Assembly (NCBI GenBank): GCA_001683735.1 | Contig: LUGG01000001.1 | Coordinates: 1,922,001 to 1,986,000 of the forward strand | Source: Grifola frondosa | Taxonomy: Eukaryota; Basidiomycota; Agaricomycetes; Polyporales; Grifolaceae | Length of the DNA stretch: 64,000 nucleotides | Direction of reading: 5' to 3' | Shown: in pieces, positions 11,339-23,400 of the stretch | Layout of the letters: each line of letters opens with the position of its first letter | Position numbering within the stretch: the first letter of the stretch is position 1 | The notes under the pieces: generated by a model | What the model saw: the letters and a program-made list of their open reading frames with translations, nothing else | What the model was told of the DNA's origin: nothing | Database searches by the model: none | Position numbers and translations under genes: made by a program

Positions 11339-12778
11339 ATGTTTCGCCGTGCTGGACAGTCGTTCGCCGCCGCAGGTAAAACTTCATCAGCGTTCTCTAT
11401 GCCCCCGTACTGATTCCGAGCTTCTCTCCTCAAAGTTGGACGCCGGACGTTCTCACATTCTACGGCCCGACGCAGTTATGACGATACCATTCGGAACCTC
11501 CTCATTCACAAGGACACCAAAGTTCTCTGCCAAGGGTTAACAGGAAAGACTGTACGTGTGCTCCGGAGGGCGCGACATCTCTACTTTTATTTATGTGTGT
11601 CACCGCGCAGGCTACTTTCCATGTGAAAGAGGCTATCGAGTACGGAACAAAGATGGTAGGTGGTGTCTCTCGCCACAAAGTAGGTCAAACCCATCTCGGA
11701 CTTCCGGTGTTCGCTACTGTGAAAGAGGTGCGTTGCAAATCGTGATTATCGTGCACAATCATGCTCAAGGACCTCAGGCTGTCAGAGAGACACATCCCGA
11801 CGCAACTGTCATCTACGTGCCACCTCCCTTTGCAGCTGACGCTATCATTGAGGCTATTGAGAATGAGATTGGGTTGATTGTTTGTATTACGGAGGGTATC
11901 CCTCAAGCTGATGAGATCAAGGTGGGTCCAGAGCGCGTTCCTCCGGTTACATATACAGATGTGCGCGCTGTAGGTCGCGAATGCGCTTAAAAGCCAGTCA
12001 AAATCGCGTCTTGTGGGTCCCAACTGCCCAGGTATCATTAACCCAGAAGGATGCAAAATGGGCATTCAGCCTGGACACATTCACAAACCTGGGCGGATAG
12101 GTGAGGCGCTCACATCCAGTGCAACTGTCATCGGCGTTGACGTGGCTTTCTCTCAATAAGGCATCGTCTCTCGCTCCGGCACTCTGACCTACGAGGCCGT
12201 CGCCCAGACTACCGGAGTGGGCCTTGGCCAGTCGCTTGTCGTGGGTATTGGTGGCGATCCCTTCCCCGGCTCCAAGCATATCGACGTTGTGAAGCTCTTC
12301 TTGGAAGACCCCAACACCGATGGTAAGTGGTTTAATCTGAGTATACGGATGTAGTACCGACTGCAGTGTCTCTCCAGGCATCGTGCTCATTGGTGAGATC
12401 GGTGGGTCAATGGAAGAGGACGCGGCCGAATACCTTGCGCTGCACAACAAAACGCGTAGCAAGCCCAAACCAGTTGTCGGCTTCATCGCCGGACGTACTG
12501 CTCCCCCCGGCAGACGAATGGGTCACGCCGGTGCCATCATCTCTGGAGGAAAAGGTGAATCACATGTCGCTTATAACTTGGATGCACATTGACGCGTCTC
12601 GTGTAGGGGCTGCCTCTGACAAGGTTGCTGCACTTGAGAAGGCGGGAGCCATTGTCACCGAAAGTCCTGCCCAGATCGGCTCCGAGATACTAAAGGTGAG
12701 CTTCATTATCGATAAGAATTTAAATGACCTCTAATCTGAGTATCTTTGTAGGCTATGCAAGCAGCTGGTCTTGCTTAG
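11339..12778 (+). CDS. LSC1: Succinyl-CoA ligase alpha subunit, mitochondrial
   Basis: Nine exons (11339-11375, 11436-11551, 11611-11727, 11778-11921, 11974-12100, 12161-12322, 12378-12554, 12607-12695, 12752-12778) splice in frame without any break to 331 residues. An Arg/Ser-rich presequence ([19 protein letters not shown]) precedes the CoA-binding domain ([28 protein letters not shown]). The ligase domain holds [29 protein letters not shown] and GHAGAI, the last carrying the histidine phosphorylated during catalysis. With a beta subunit it makes nucleoside triphosphate from succinyl-CoA in the TCA cycle. It lies 110 bases upstream of the ACBP/ankyrin gene in the same direction. Confidence 0.95.
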
Positions 12779-12888
12779 ATATCCGCTGTATTTTGGGCTC
12801 GTGTTTATACCATTGCTTATGTAATAGACTGCAGTGGCTGTAATCGACTCGCCTATCTGTGGCTTGCCGTCTTCCGTTTAACACGGTC

Positions 12889-13766
12889 ATGCCAACGACT
12901 TACACACCATCTCCGATGTTTGAACATGCAGCATCTTATCTGTCGAGCGCGTCGACATTGAAAGACGTCTCCAACATGACCAAGCTTGAGGTTCTTGCTA
13001 TTCCCTGATCGATGGATATTACCTGATTGAAGTTGTGCTCTCGTGCTCGGTTCAGAATAGCTTTACTCCCTTTACAAGTATCTGACTGTCTCTCCCACTC
13101 CCACCACTTCAAAGCCGTCCATTTTTGACTATACGGGAAGAGCGAAATGGGATGCCTGGCGCTCCGCTGGAGAGACGTACGTGGATCGTGCGCAGGACGC
13201 CGAGAACCGCTACTTGGAGATTGCGCGAACGCTAGGATGGAGCGAAGACAAGGCTCCCGAAGCGTCGCGAGATGTATCTGAAAGGGGCGGCGAAGACAAT
13301 ATATGGGACGACGATTCGGCGACAAACAAGCGATCGGGGGATGGTGGAATGGGGAACTTCGTGAGCACCGTGACGCACGAGGATACGGCTGTGAGCAAGT
13401 TGAGCAGCCTCGCAATTTCTGGTAATGTCCAAGGATTGCAATCGTTCCTTGACGAAAACCCAAGGGTCGACGTCAATCAGCCAGACGAGAACGTGAGTAC
13501 ACAATGTCTTGCGGCAATTTCACGTTAACCGTGTGTGCAGGGATACACTCCACTGCATTTGGCCTCTGATAGAGGGCAGCTTGCTGTAGTAGAACTATTG
13601 TTGAAGCGAGGTGCTGACCCAGATATTAAGGTATGTGCAATCATTCTCACCCATCGGAATGTACTGAGGTGGAGAACGGTACAAGGACTCAGACAATTTC
13701 ACGGCCGCAGAATTGGCCCAAATCGCGGGACACGATGATGTTTTGACCTTGCTGACCAGTGTATAG
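12889..13766 (+). CDS. Acyl-CoA-binding protein with C-terminal ankyrin repeats (ACBD6-like)
   Basis: Four exons (12889-12990, 13061-13492, 13541-13630, 13686-13766) splice in frame to 234 residues. The ACB domain is in exons 1-2: FEHAASYLSSASTLKDVSN, YSLYKYLTVSPTPTTSKPS, DYTGRAKWDAWRS and DRAQDAENRYLEIA, with the acyl-CoA-binding Tyr, Lys and Trp positions present. An acidic linker follows. Ankyrin repeats come next (GYTPLHLASDRGQLAVVELLLKRGADPD, quoted here as an expanse of exon 3, then AAELAQIAGHDDVLTLL). It likely binds long-chain acyl-CoA in the cytosol. The last intron uses an AAG acceptor, chosen because it restores the final repeat. Confidence 0.85.
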
Positions 13767-14013
13767 TCGAGCCTGGCGTTTCTGAAATGTGCATTACGCA
13801 TGTACTGTTGTAGATGTATGAGATGAGAATCGAAGGATATCCTGGCGAGGACGATTCATCTACGGTAGCAATATGAAGGGCAATTGCTGAAGGAAACTTC
13901 ACTGCTCGAGATTCTACCCCATAACAAAGCTCCCCCCTAGTCTCCTGCAGCTCAGCTCGGCGGAGGTAGCTGTATGGCGGAGTCCGCGCGCCATATAGAA
14001 TGGTACAGAGAAA

Positions 14014-14345
14014 TCATTGCTGTGGTTCTTTGCGGACATAGTGAATGCCGCCCTGTTTCATCGTTGACCTCAACCATCCCAGACAGAAATAAGTAGTCCA
14101 CTCACCATAGCCAGTAGCTTTTCGACGACCTTGCTCGGCTGGGCTCCTACGCCTAGCCAATACTTGATGCGGTCTACACTCCACTCGACGGTTTTCAGCT
14201 CCTCGCCTGGTAGTAGCCGAGGATCGAATTTGCCCAGTGTCTCGATTGGGCGCGCATTGCGACGCTCGGTTTGCGAGATGGCGACTAAATGGAAAATGCG
14301 ATTGTGACGAGGGCCATGCATGGCCAGCCTTAGACGTACGGTCAT
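14014..14345 (-). CDS. MRPS16: Mitochondrial small-subunit ribosomal protein bS16m
   Basis: Two exons (14345-14106 and 14052-14014) give 92 residues, the normal size for S16. The N-terminal TVRLRLAMHGPRHNRIFHLV and the motifs ARPIETLGKFDP and WSVDRIKYWLGVGAQPS are diagnostic of the S16 family. Exon 2 is a 12-codon tail (GGIHYVRKEPQQ). It is a core protein of the mitochondrial small ribosomal subunit. It is divergent from LSM5, with only 131 bases between the two start codons. Confidence 0.9.
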
Positions 14346-14476
14346 GATTCAGAGACGGGGTCGTCGAGTGCTAGAAAGTACCGTGACAATCTGCCTGAGC
14401 ATATTGTGACTTTTATCACGTGATGTGTGACTTGCGGAAGCACTTCGCGTCCCCGACTTTTTAGTATTCGTTCGTC
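14346..14476. promoter_or_regulatory. Short bidirectional promoter, bS16m / LSM5
   Basis: The starts of two divergent housekeeping genes are 131 bases apart, so both core promoters and leaders must fit here. The segment contains TTATCACGTGAT at about 14413-14424, a palindrome with an E-box-like CACGTG core of the type bound by bHLH factors. Confidence 0.5.
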
Positions 14477-14949
14477 ATGGCGTCGCAGACTCTCCCTCTA
14501 GGTTTGTTACATCTCTATGCGTTAACGTGCCGCATTCGAATCTAATGTGAAATACAGAGTTGATTGACCGATGCACCGGGTCGCGGATATGGGTGATCAT
14601 GAAGGGTGATCGAGAATTCACAGGCACTTTACTCGGATTCGACGACTTCGTCAGTAAGTGGCCTACTCCTCGATTGACGCTATCCACTAATCTCCATCTC
14701 ACAGACATGGTGCTTGAGGACGTTACAGAGTAGTGAGTTTAATGGTTCTACCTCTGCTTCTCAGTTGACGGTTTTGCAGCGAGACAACACCTCAAGGCAG
14801 GAAGAAAACTAAATTGAACCAGACGCTCCTCAATGGTAACAACATCTGTATGGTATGCCATTAATCACTCTTTGAACGTATGATATGACCCTGACAGATA
14901 CATCTTTTTGTAGCTTATACCCGGCAGCTCAGGGCCGGAAGATGCATGA
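14477..14949 (+). CDS. LSM5: U6 snRNA-associated Sm-like protein LSm5
   Basis: Five small exons (14477-14501, 14558-14653, 14705-14732, 14780-14852, 14914-14949) splice in frame to 85 residues. Sm motif 1 is seen in [29 protein letters not shown], quoted over two exons, and Sm motif 2 in [12 protein letters not shown]. The tail GPEDA is typical for LSm5. It joins the LSm1-7 ring in mRNA decay and the LSm2-8 ring on U6 snRNA. Five exons in 258 coding bases, including one of 25 and one of 28 bases, show how intron-dense this genome is. Confidence 0.92.
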
Positions 14950-15413
14950 TGCATTCGTGCGTATTGAGAAATCAACCGGCCTCCATTTCTATTCCTGTTG
15001 TGTGGACTATGACAACAACAGGATCACTGCCAATGTTCTGCGTGTGTGGACTCATCTCGCCAATGAAGGTGCACTCCAACGGAAGGTTTGAATGCGTTTT
15101 CTCATAATCGTCGCTTCGCGTTGCTCTACTGGACTCAGTCTGTAAATATTTGTAGTTTAGTGTCTTAAATGAACTCCATAGTCAGGCCTCAGACTGTATA
15201 ATAACAAGTCTTCAGTCCATCCGGTGAATAAAGTTGTTGTCTGCCTGCCTGACATCCAAGGACTATGCCGAGCTTTGTCTCCGCGAACTCCGCCAACAGC
15301 CAAATTTTGAACCTCCGCAAACCTCCGCAATTGATTATGTTGAGTCGCTGACAACAACGAAAACAAGAATAATATAGGTCAGTCCTGCTTGTCGTGTATA
15401 GCCAGCGACCACC
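14950..15413. other. Intergenic region LSM5 to bL17m
   Basis: Holds the LSM5 3' UTR and the bL17m promoter. A tandem duplication of about ten bases, ACCTCCGCAA twice near 15308-15330, is the only structure noticed. Confidence 0.45.
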
Positions 15414-16397
15414 ATGAAGCATGGAGTCGCGTTCCGGAAATTCTCGCGGCCAACGGCGCATAGGATGTTGATGTTACGGTGCGCGTAAATCCAAGAAATA
15501 TCGTATTGTACCTTCATGACCGGACAGGAACTTGGTGACCTCACTGCTTGAACATGAGCAAATCAAGACGACCCTTCCGAAGGCCAGGGACACTGCCAGG
15601 CTTGCGGAGAAGGTACGCTGTGTTTTCTCATGCTAATATTACTTCTTGACTTGCTTCCACTAGATCATCACACTGGGGAAGAAGGGCGACCTTCCTGCGC
15701 TCCGACGCGCGACCTCATTCCTCCTGAAACCAGCAATGGTACCGAAACTGTTCACTCAGTTGGCCGAACGTTACGCACAGAGACCCGGGGGTTACACGCG
15801 TATTCATAAGTTCGGTACCCGTCCTGGCGATAACGCACCAAATGCTATTCTGGAACTGGTGGACAATCCTCACGACCTGCGTTTCGAGATGACCGCTCGT
15901 GCAGTGGGATGGGAGCTTCTAGGAAAGCGACTAGGACCCGAGGGTCCCAAGCGCATCGTCGATGAAGGCATCAAGGACGTGCATGAAGTTGTTCTCAGAG
16001 AACGAGATATCGAGTTTTTGCAACGGGGTGAACTGAGACCGAAGACAAGGTGGAATCTGCAAAAGGTACTGAAGTTCAGGCCAATGGGGGCGATAGCCGA
16101 GCTGAGTAGGAAGGCCGAGGATCATGCTGTACGCTTCTCGTCCTGTCGTTCTGTGCTATCTTTGGTTGAAAGTTGTTATAGGATGCCCTCCTCGCACGAC
16201 CCATTGCCCTCAAGGAGGCTGTAGAGGATAAGGTTGACAAGGAGAAGGGCGCCACAGAGTTTGAGAGTCTTCGTCTGAAGGCTGGGCAGACGGTGCCGGG
16301 AGGGATGCGCAGCACGTTACGCCTTGCTCAAGGTGCCTTGGGCAAGGAGACGTCCACCGACCAGGTGGTACGAGCGTCGAAAGCTTGGAGTAGATAA
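15414..16397 (+). CDS. MRPL8: Mitochondrial large-subunit ribosomal protein bL17m
   Basis: Four exons (15414-15478, 15528-15612, 15664-16128, 16182-16397) splice in frame to 276 residues. The L17 signature is clear: [20 protein letters not shown], then [32 protein letters not shown] and [22 protein letters not shown]. Fungal mitochondrial L17 carries a long extension after the bacterial-like core, also seen here. It belongs to the mitochondrial large ribosomal subunit near the exit tunnel. Confidence 0.92.
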
Positions 16398-16819
16398 AAC
16401 GCCGCTCTGGAACAATATATGATCACACGCGGTGCTTCGGTATTTTACTTCAAATGTGTGCATCTATGTCACCAATGTTCTGTGTTTGTTAGAACAAATG
16501 ATGGTCTCCCAGATTATACTTGATCGCGGTCAGTACGCGTTCCCTGTCTTCCTAGGTATAATTCATGGGTGTTCAATTGACATAAATCATACTGCTGCAG
16601 ATGACCTTGAGGTGAATATAACAATGTGATCGGGTGGAGAAATATAACAAGGAAGCGAGGAGAAACAGAGCAATGGAACTGATGCAAGGAATAAGGTCAC
16701 AACTGATATTGTGTATGACGTATAAACTCGGGAAGACTACATGATGGCGAAAACGACGGAGGAAGTGGAAGAGATATGAAGGCCTGCACGGATAATGAAC
16801 AACACCAGAAGCATAAGAA
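16398..16819. other. Convergent 3' region bL17m / importin alpha
   Basis: About 420 bases between the 3' ends of two convergent genes. Short frames in both directions look non-coding. No repeat or RNA gene was recognised. Confidence 0.5.
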
Positions 16820-18717
16820 CTACTGTCCAAAGCTGAACCCTCCGGGGGTGGGGCGATACCGTCTTGGTTGAACTGAGGTACAAAATAAACACCATGTCAC
16901 GAGAAACATCGGAATTTGCTTACCGCGAATGCACCCGAGGCATCTACATTGGCATCAGGAATCCCAGCGTCGACCTCCTCGTCATCAGGGAAGTACTTGT
17001 CCATGATATTGAATGCCTTCTTGTAGATCTCCAAGTTATCATGTTGTTGGAGATTGTGGATGGTAACCATTCCGCCTGCCTCCTCCACGTACAAGGCATA
17101 CTGGTTCACTGCGCCCGGACCAGCAGCTTGTTTGTCCATTTCGCCAACCTTCAAGATGTTATCCAGACCATCCAAAGCAACCTGAATGATCTTGTTATCC
17201 ATCATCGTGAGAAGGTCGCACAGCGGCTTGATGCAACCCTGCGAGACAAGATAACGAATCTGGGCAGGCTCCTGAAGACCACCAGATGTGGCGTTCGAGA
17301 TAGCCCAACACGCCTCTTTCCTCGTCTTGAAGTCAGCATTCTGCAAAATGTTGATCAACGGAGGGATGATGTTCGCGTCGATAACCGCCTGAATCTGCTG
17401 AGGGGAGCCAGCGGTGATATTGGAAATTGTCCAGCAAGCCTCCTTGCGAATACCATCCTTGGATGACGATAGTAGCGAGAGTAGGGCATTAAGAGCGCCA
17501 GAAGTGATGACTACTTGAGTCTGGAGATCATCTCCCGTGACAATGTTACCGACAGAGCGAAGGGCTGGCGTCTGAACGGAAGTCGACGGGTGCATGAGAA
17601 GATCAACCAGTCTCCTGCATACGCCTGATTCGATAACCGCTTGAATCTTATCGTTGGAACCATCGGACAGGTAGGAGATCGCCCAGCACGCATCAATTAG
17701 AATCTCGTCGTCAAGCGAGTAGATGAGCTTGGTCAACACAGTGAGCGCAGGAGATATCTAAAATCCTCCATTTAGAACCCGAACGCTAGCTCAGCAATTG
17801 GCAGAGAACTCACCAAATCCCAGTCGGGCTGAGGCGACTTGCCCCTGCAGAAGTTGCTCAGAGTCCACGTAGCATTCCTGAGCATGCTGCTGAGCTTGTG
17901 GTTTTCACTCAGCAGGGTCAGAAGAGGTCTCAGAGCACCCTGCTGCAAGACATAATCGCGGCATGCCGGGCTGTCGCCAGCGATGTTTCCCAGGGCCCAA
18001 ACAGCCTGCTCTCGAACATCCATCACGGGGGAAGAGAGGAGTCTGATGAATTCCGGCACCGCATTGGCATTGATGACGACTTGAGTGTGCTCCGCAGTGC
18101 CAGACGCAATGTTGGTCAATGCCCAAGCGGCCTCAAACTGTGAAAGTTAAAGTAAAGTGGGAGGTGAGTATGAGTGGAGAAATATTAATGACCATCATCT
18201 ACCTGGAGCATTGCATTGTCTCCTTGCAAAAATTGAACAAAGCGTGGAACGACGCCGCATTCGATGACACGTTCGATTGGAGGATTCTTTTCTTTCGAGA
18301 GCAACTTGCGGAACTTGGTGGTCGCGTCCAACTGACGATCGGGGTCATCGGAGAAAACTCCAGCAATCATGTCATCAGCCAGCTACAAAACATTGTCAAC
18401 AATGCTCCAATGAAAGGACATCGAGAAGATAAGACATACTGGAGATTCCCAGCTGCCCGGACCGCCTTCATCATCGGAGTCCCCAGCTGAGATGGGAAGG
18501 GGTGTCGCCTCTTCGAGATGTTTTCCTCTCGCTTCTGTCTCCTAATCTCAACCTGTTGCTCCTCGCGCCGACGCCTGAGATCGTCTTGCTTTAGGCCACC
18601 CTTGTTTTTGTATTCTACAACAATCGTAATGAGCTATGAGCACGACGCCGAGACGCGACGCGTCGAAAAGTTTTCACGAGACTCACCATTTCTACGTTGT
18701 GCCACACGAGACTCCAT
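16820..18717 (-). CDS. SRP1: Importin alpha (karyopherin alpha, Srp1)
   Basis: Six exons (18717-18687, 18614-18440, 18382-18203, 18137-17814, 17757-16924, 16872-16820) encode about 532 residues. The N-terminal IBB domain is basic ([24 protein letters not shown]). About ten armadillo repeats follow, with the NLS-binding Trp/Asn pattern intact ([55 protein letters not shown]). It binds classical NLS cargo and importin beta. Two bases appear missing: near 18505, where the IBB linker frame must shift to reach [12 protein letters not shown], and near 16837, where the tail must shift to end EGFSFGQ. Confidence 0.93.
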
Positions 18718-19097
18718 GATGATGGTTAATGAAAGAGGTGCACTAATGGCAAAAGAGAAGAGAGACGCGCTGAACAGGAGCCCGGAAACGTGAAGATGGT
18801 CACAACGCGTGGCTCAGTCACGGTCACATGCCTCCATGACTCAAATTCTTTTTGTGACACCAGGACAGGAAAACAAAAGGCCACAGTACTCTCTGAATTT
18901 TAAAATACACTCGTTCTCTGCTATAAGTGTAGCTCAAAGTAGTGTACATCGTTAGACTGATGTCTAATGCTGCGAAGCCAGTTGACTCAGCCTAACCCAG
19001 ACCACGCCAAAGACTTTCATGGAGCCATTTCCCAACCTATCGGTCCGAGTCAACGTATTTCGAAAGCGCTTAAAAACAATAGACACGCTGCACCTTC
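18718..19097. other. Intergenic region, importin alpha promoter
   Basis: About 380 bases between the dehydrogenase stop and the importin alpha start, both on minus. It must hold the importin alpha promoter. No motif stands out. Confidence 0.4.
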
Positions 19098-20182
19098 TCA
19101 GTCCATCACACGCTTTGGGCTTCCGTCCAGGAATGCAGCAATATTTTCTACTGTATGTCCCAGAACGCCTGCTCAGGACCAATCAGCAGTCGAGTCAATC
19201 ATGTTCGTTCAAGACCGAACTTACTTCATAGTTCGAATCACTAACGTATCCCATGTGTGGACTAATCGTAACATTATCCAGCTTTCGCAGTGGATGATCC
19301 AGCGGTAAGGGTTCGATCTCGAACACGTCTAACCCCGCTCCAGCGATTTTCTTTTGCTTCAACGCTTCGATTAGAGCAGGCTCATCAACAAGAGGACCGC
19401 GAGATGTATTGATGAAGAAGGCGGTAGGCTTCATCAAGGCAAAGTCTGCCGTGGTGATCATATGGTGTGTGCGATTGGACAAGACCATGTGGATCGATAC
19501 GATGTCACTCTGTCTAAAGAGTTCCTCCTTTGAAGGAACAAATGTGACGCCCGCTTTCTCCGCACGATCTGGTGTCAGGTTGGGCGACCAGGCTATAACC
19601 TCCATGTTAAAGGCCTTGGCAATCTAAGGCGCTGTGTCAGAGGATGTTCATACTTGGACCGGTTAAATCACCAACCTTTGCAGTCTTCGATCCCAGTTTT
19701 CCTACACCCACTAAACCCAAGGTCCTGCCAGCGAGGCCCATAGGAATAGTGGATTGCCAAGGAACCTTGCTCGCCTTAACGTTGGCATCTTCGAAGACTG
19801 AATCGCGCCGTGGCCAATATCAGTCCCAAATATGCTCCAATGTAGAATTGCCCTTCTGGCCAGTACCGCATACGACGATGCCCTTTGTTTTGGCATGAGC
19901 AACGTCTATACCACGGTTCACCATTCCTGTCGTGGCTATGAGCCGGAGATTGGGCAATCTGTCAAGTAAAGAAGCTGGAAATTTTGTTCGTTCCCTCATC
20001 GCGCAGATGATAGCGTAGGATTCGAGCCGTTGGACAAGAGCATCCTCATCTGCAATGGTCTCCGGGAAGGAGTCGATAGAGAGCCGGTCTCGAATGGGAG
20101 ACCAATCAGCGCTCTTGAAAGCCACACCTTGATAGTCGTCCAAAATGGCGACTCGGGTGATACTGCCTCTTCCAGCGGACAT
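19098..20182 (-). CDS. D-2-hydroxyacid dehydrogenase (NAD-binding, PGDH-like)
   Basis: Three exons (20182-19676, 19623-19225, 19168-19098) encode about 373 residues. The catalytic core is typical: NSTLEHIW helix, GLAGRTLGLVGVGKLGSK for NAD binding, the GPLVDEPALIEAL Arg-containing region (INTSRGPLVDE), a conserved Glu in LDVFEIEPLP and the catalytic His in NVTISPHMGYV. Substrate cannot be read; 3-phosphoglycerate, glyoxylate/hydroxypyruvate or another 2-oxoacid are possible. Disruptions: an in-frame TGA at 19820-19822, best explained by a compensating indel pair restoring LILATA, and a missing base near 19157 in FWEHTVENIAAFLDG. A start 54 bases further upstream (20236) is also in frame. Confidence 0.87.
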
Positions 20183-20491
20183 GATGGTCGAAGACTGGAG
20201 AATACTTGAACAAGTACTCCAGGGTTCAGTCAGCAATAATCTGAATCAGGTGATGGTGTGAACCAATGTAGTTATCTTCTGCAATATCGTTGCAATACAG
20301 GAACCGGAGGAAGACTAAAAATATTGAGAACATACCGTCCACCCAAATTAGCTCATGATGTCACTAGCAGGGTGACAGAAGACACAAAGATATTGCATGA
20401 AGTCCGCAGACGTGATATGTGTACAACAAAGCTTCGACTACGTATCATGGTCAAAAGGGTACTATGGTCAAGTTGTAGTTAGCTACTGAGG
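20183..20491. other. Intergenic region RPN2 3' end / dehydrogenase promoter
   Basis: About 309 bases. The ATG-initiated frame at 20258-20482 on plus has no recognisable motif. No RNA gene seen. Confidence 0.4.
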
Positions 20492-23400
20492 TTAACGAAG
20501 AGAGTTCAATGGACGCACCTCAAACGATTCTGGAGGAGATGCCTCTGGCGCATTTTCATCTAACGAGATATGCCGTCCTTCTGCTACAAACGTGTCGAGA
20601 TTTCCGGCCGCTGGAACAGCGTTGGCGTCGACGACGATTGTCCGAGTCTCAAACTCGATGTAGTCCGCCTCCTCTTCTGGACGTGTATCCACCATGATCA
20701 GAATGCCACCGCCACCAGCGTATCTCTCCGAGACCAGGGTTGGCACTGCGCTGGTCTTGCCTGATTTGCTGTTCCTCGCAGCGACCGCAGCTTGTGTAGA
20801 AACGGCCCGCACTGGCTGATAACGACCGTCAGGAGGGAAGTGACATGCGCCATCTGCGCTGGCGTGACCCGAGAAAAGTTCGACAGCTTCTCGAACGACG
20901 TTCAGACTTGCGTGGATGCCTCGACGTTGAAGCCTTCTCTGCAGAACCCCATCTGCAAGGTTGGAGAGCGATCCTGAGATCGGTGAAACGTCGCCGTGTC
21001 CTGGAGTAGAGGACGTTGACTCTTGTTCCGACTTCATCTCGACGTCGCCATCCTTCTTCGCAGTCGGCTTTTCATCCTTAGACATGAATCAGTATCTGTT
21101 GACTTACACATGCTTATTACATGCTTACTGTGCCATAGCTTCGCCTTCCGCAGCTTTCTTCTTTTCCCTTGCTTTGGCCTTGGGTGTAGAGAGCACAGCT
21201 GTGCAACCTTCGCTACGGCCTCTTTCTTCGGTGGCTTCGTCGCAGGAGGATAGGCAAACAAGCTAGGCCTGGCATTCGAGATGAAGTCAAATTTAGTGCC
21301 TAGAAAATAGCAACTTAATTTTAGTCTTTCCCGTTGTCGGACAACTCAACTACTTACTGCAAGTCGCCGTCAAGACCAATGATACCCGTGGGCTCGAATG
21401 CAAGGCAGGCGCAGTGTGCTAGAGGATACCAGTACCAGAACTGGCAGAACAAAACCATGCCCACAATTGCACTGGTATTGCGGCTTCCGGCTCTACTCTG
21501 AAGACTGATTGTGACGTTTCGACCACCAGCATCAATCAACCCCTGTCCGAGGGCCGCACCGAACCGAGCCATCGGGTCCTCATGCTTGTCGGAAACGATC
21601 TTCTGGTACAGTGCGCGTGTGGAAGCCAGAGATGGAGATGATGCTTCGGATTGCTCGACGAGGACCATGCCGAGTGCGATGAAAGCGCCTTGACGAACAA
21701 AGTCTACACTATCCTTCGTCATGGGCTCTAAGATCTCAATTGCATCCTGGAGCACGGAAAAACGCGATGCATAAGTGCGATGAAGCTAACAGGAAGATGT
21801 GATCGTACCTGCAAGCCTGTACCCGCGCAAGCAATACCCAAGGCAAGAGTCGCGCCGCAGCGCACATGAGGATTGTAGCTCTCGCTCAAGAGCTGGACAA
21901 TCCGCGGAACCTGTGCGGGATTTTTGAAGAGCAAGAATGCTAGAGAAGTGACTGCCGCTCTTCTGACATCGTCAGACGTGTCCGAAACTGCGATATGTAA
22001 TAGTTGGCGGACAGCGTTGTGTTTGAGGTACCAGCGTACGCAAGCGCAAGTGTGTAGACTCCGCCATACCGCAAGATGGGATCCTATGAAAGGGTTAGTG
22101 AGTCGAAAAGCGTCTGATAGTCCCGTTTACGTTACCTTCTCGGCCATGAGCAGTTTCACCATGTCGTCCGCCTCCTCCTGTCTCCCGTAGAAGATGAAAG
22201 CCAGACCAATAGCAAGACCACGAATGATCTTCTCGTGCTGAGTCTCGCGCGCATACATCAACATCTCCTCTGCGCTAGTGGCATCCGCGGTACCGAGCAT
22301 GATCAGACCCATAGCATAACCAGACGCCTCTCCCGCGATGGCAGAATCCGTGAACAATGTCTGCTTCAGGTCATCATAGGCCTCCGCATTCTTCCCGCCC
22401 ATACCTGCGACACCCAGCCCTAGTGCCGCGCCATGCTGCACGGTCTCGTTCTGCACAGCCCTCAACGTTTCCCGTAAGTAATTCTCCACTTGTCGGCCAC
22501 TACCGCACCCTGCGTTCACGAGACCGAGCGCGTACAATGCACCACCCTCGGAGTAGGCCGCACCAGGGATACCGCTGTCTGCACCTCCTGGCTGAGGAAG
22601 GTAGGGGCCCAGAATATTCATGCTCTCTTCAAAATGTCCCCTGTGGATGACGCCGAGCGCGGCGGTGGCAGAAAATTTGGACCAGTTCGACGCTAGGCCA
22701 AGCCATTCCAGATTCTCGCGCAGGAATGTGTCGGATGTCGTACCAGAATGCATGAACGCATTTTGGAAAGTGAGAGCGGTGTGATAGATGGAAAAGCGAG
22801 GCTCCAGAGCTTCCTAGAAAGGATTTTAGGATCAATGTGGCAGATGGACAAGAAAAATTCGTACCTTAGTGTTCTTCAGAATGAGCATATCAACTTTATT
22901 GTTACGCTTCAAGAACTCTAGGTACAATTTGATAGATTCTTGACCAAGTAGGATACGGCGCAGCTTGTTGTATATTTCCTTGGTTTCCTATCCAGTCGGT
23001 CAGAATAATATACCGTAAAAGAGTGAGTGTCAACCAACCCCTTCACCCTCGGGAAGCTCTTTCCGAATGCTCTCCAGGAAGTCCTGCGCACCACCTTCCA
23101 CTAAGTCAAACGCGAATTGGTACGCCAAGAGCTTTTCCTTCGGTACGAGTGAAGTCAGGAATGGGACCGTCAGCGCAGGAGAACTAAGGGTAACAAGGAT
23201 TCGAGTCAGCGAGGACACATGCGGAGACTTGTTCTCGCTGGTCGGCGCCGGAAATAGTGGGAGGAGAAATTTGAGTACTTGATCGCGATATGAAAGGGGA
23301 AAGGTAGTGTCTAGGACCGCTTCCATGGTGTAAGAGAGTAGAGACGCGTCTTGCGTTCGTTCGTAGATTGCCGATACAACGTCAAGACGGTGCGACTCAA

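Noticed and set aside
14885..15091. 68-residue plus-strand ORF at the LSM5 3' end
   Set aside because: It overlaps the last LSM5 exon out of frame and continues into the 3' UTR without motif.
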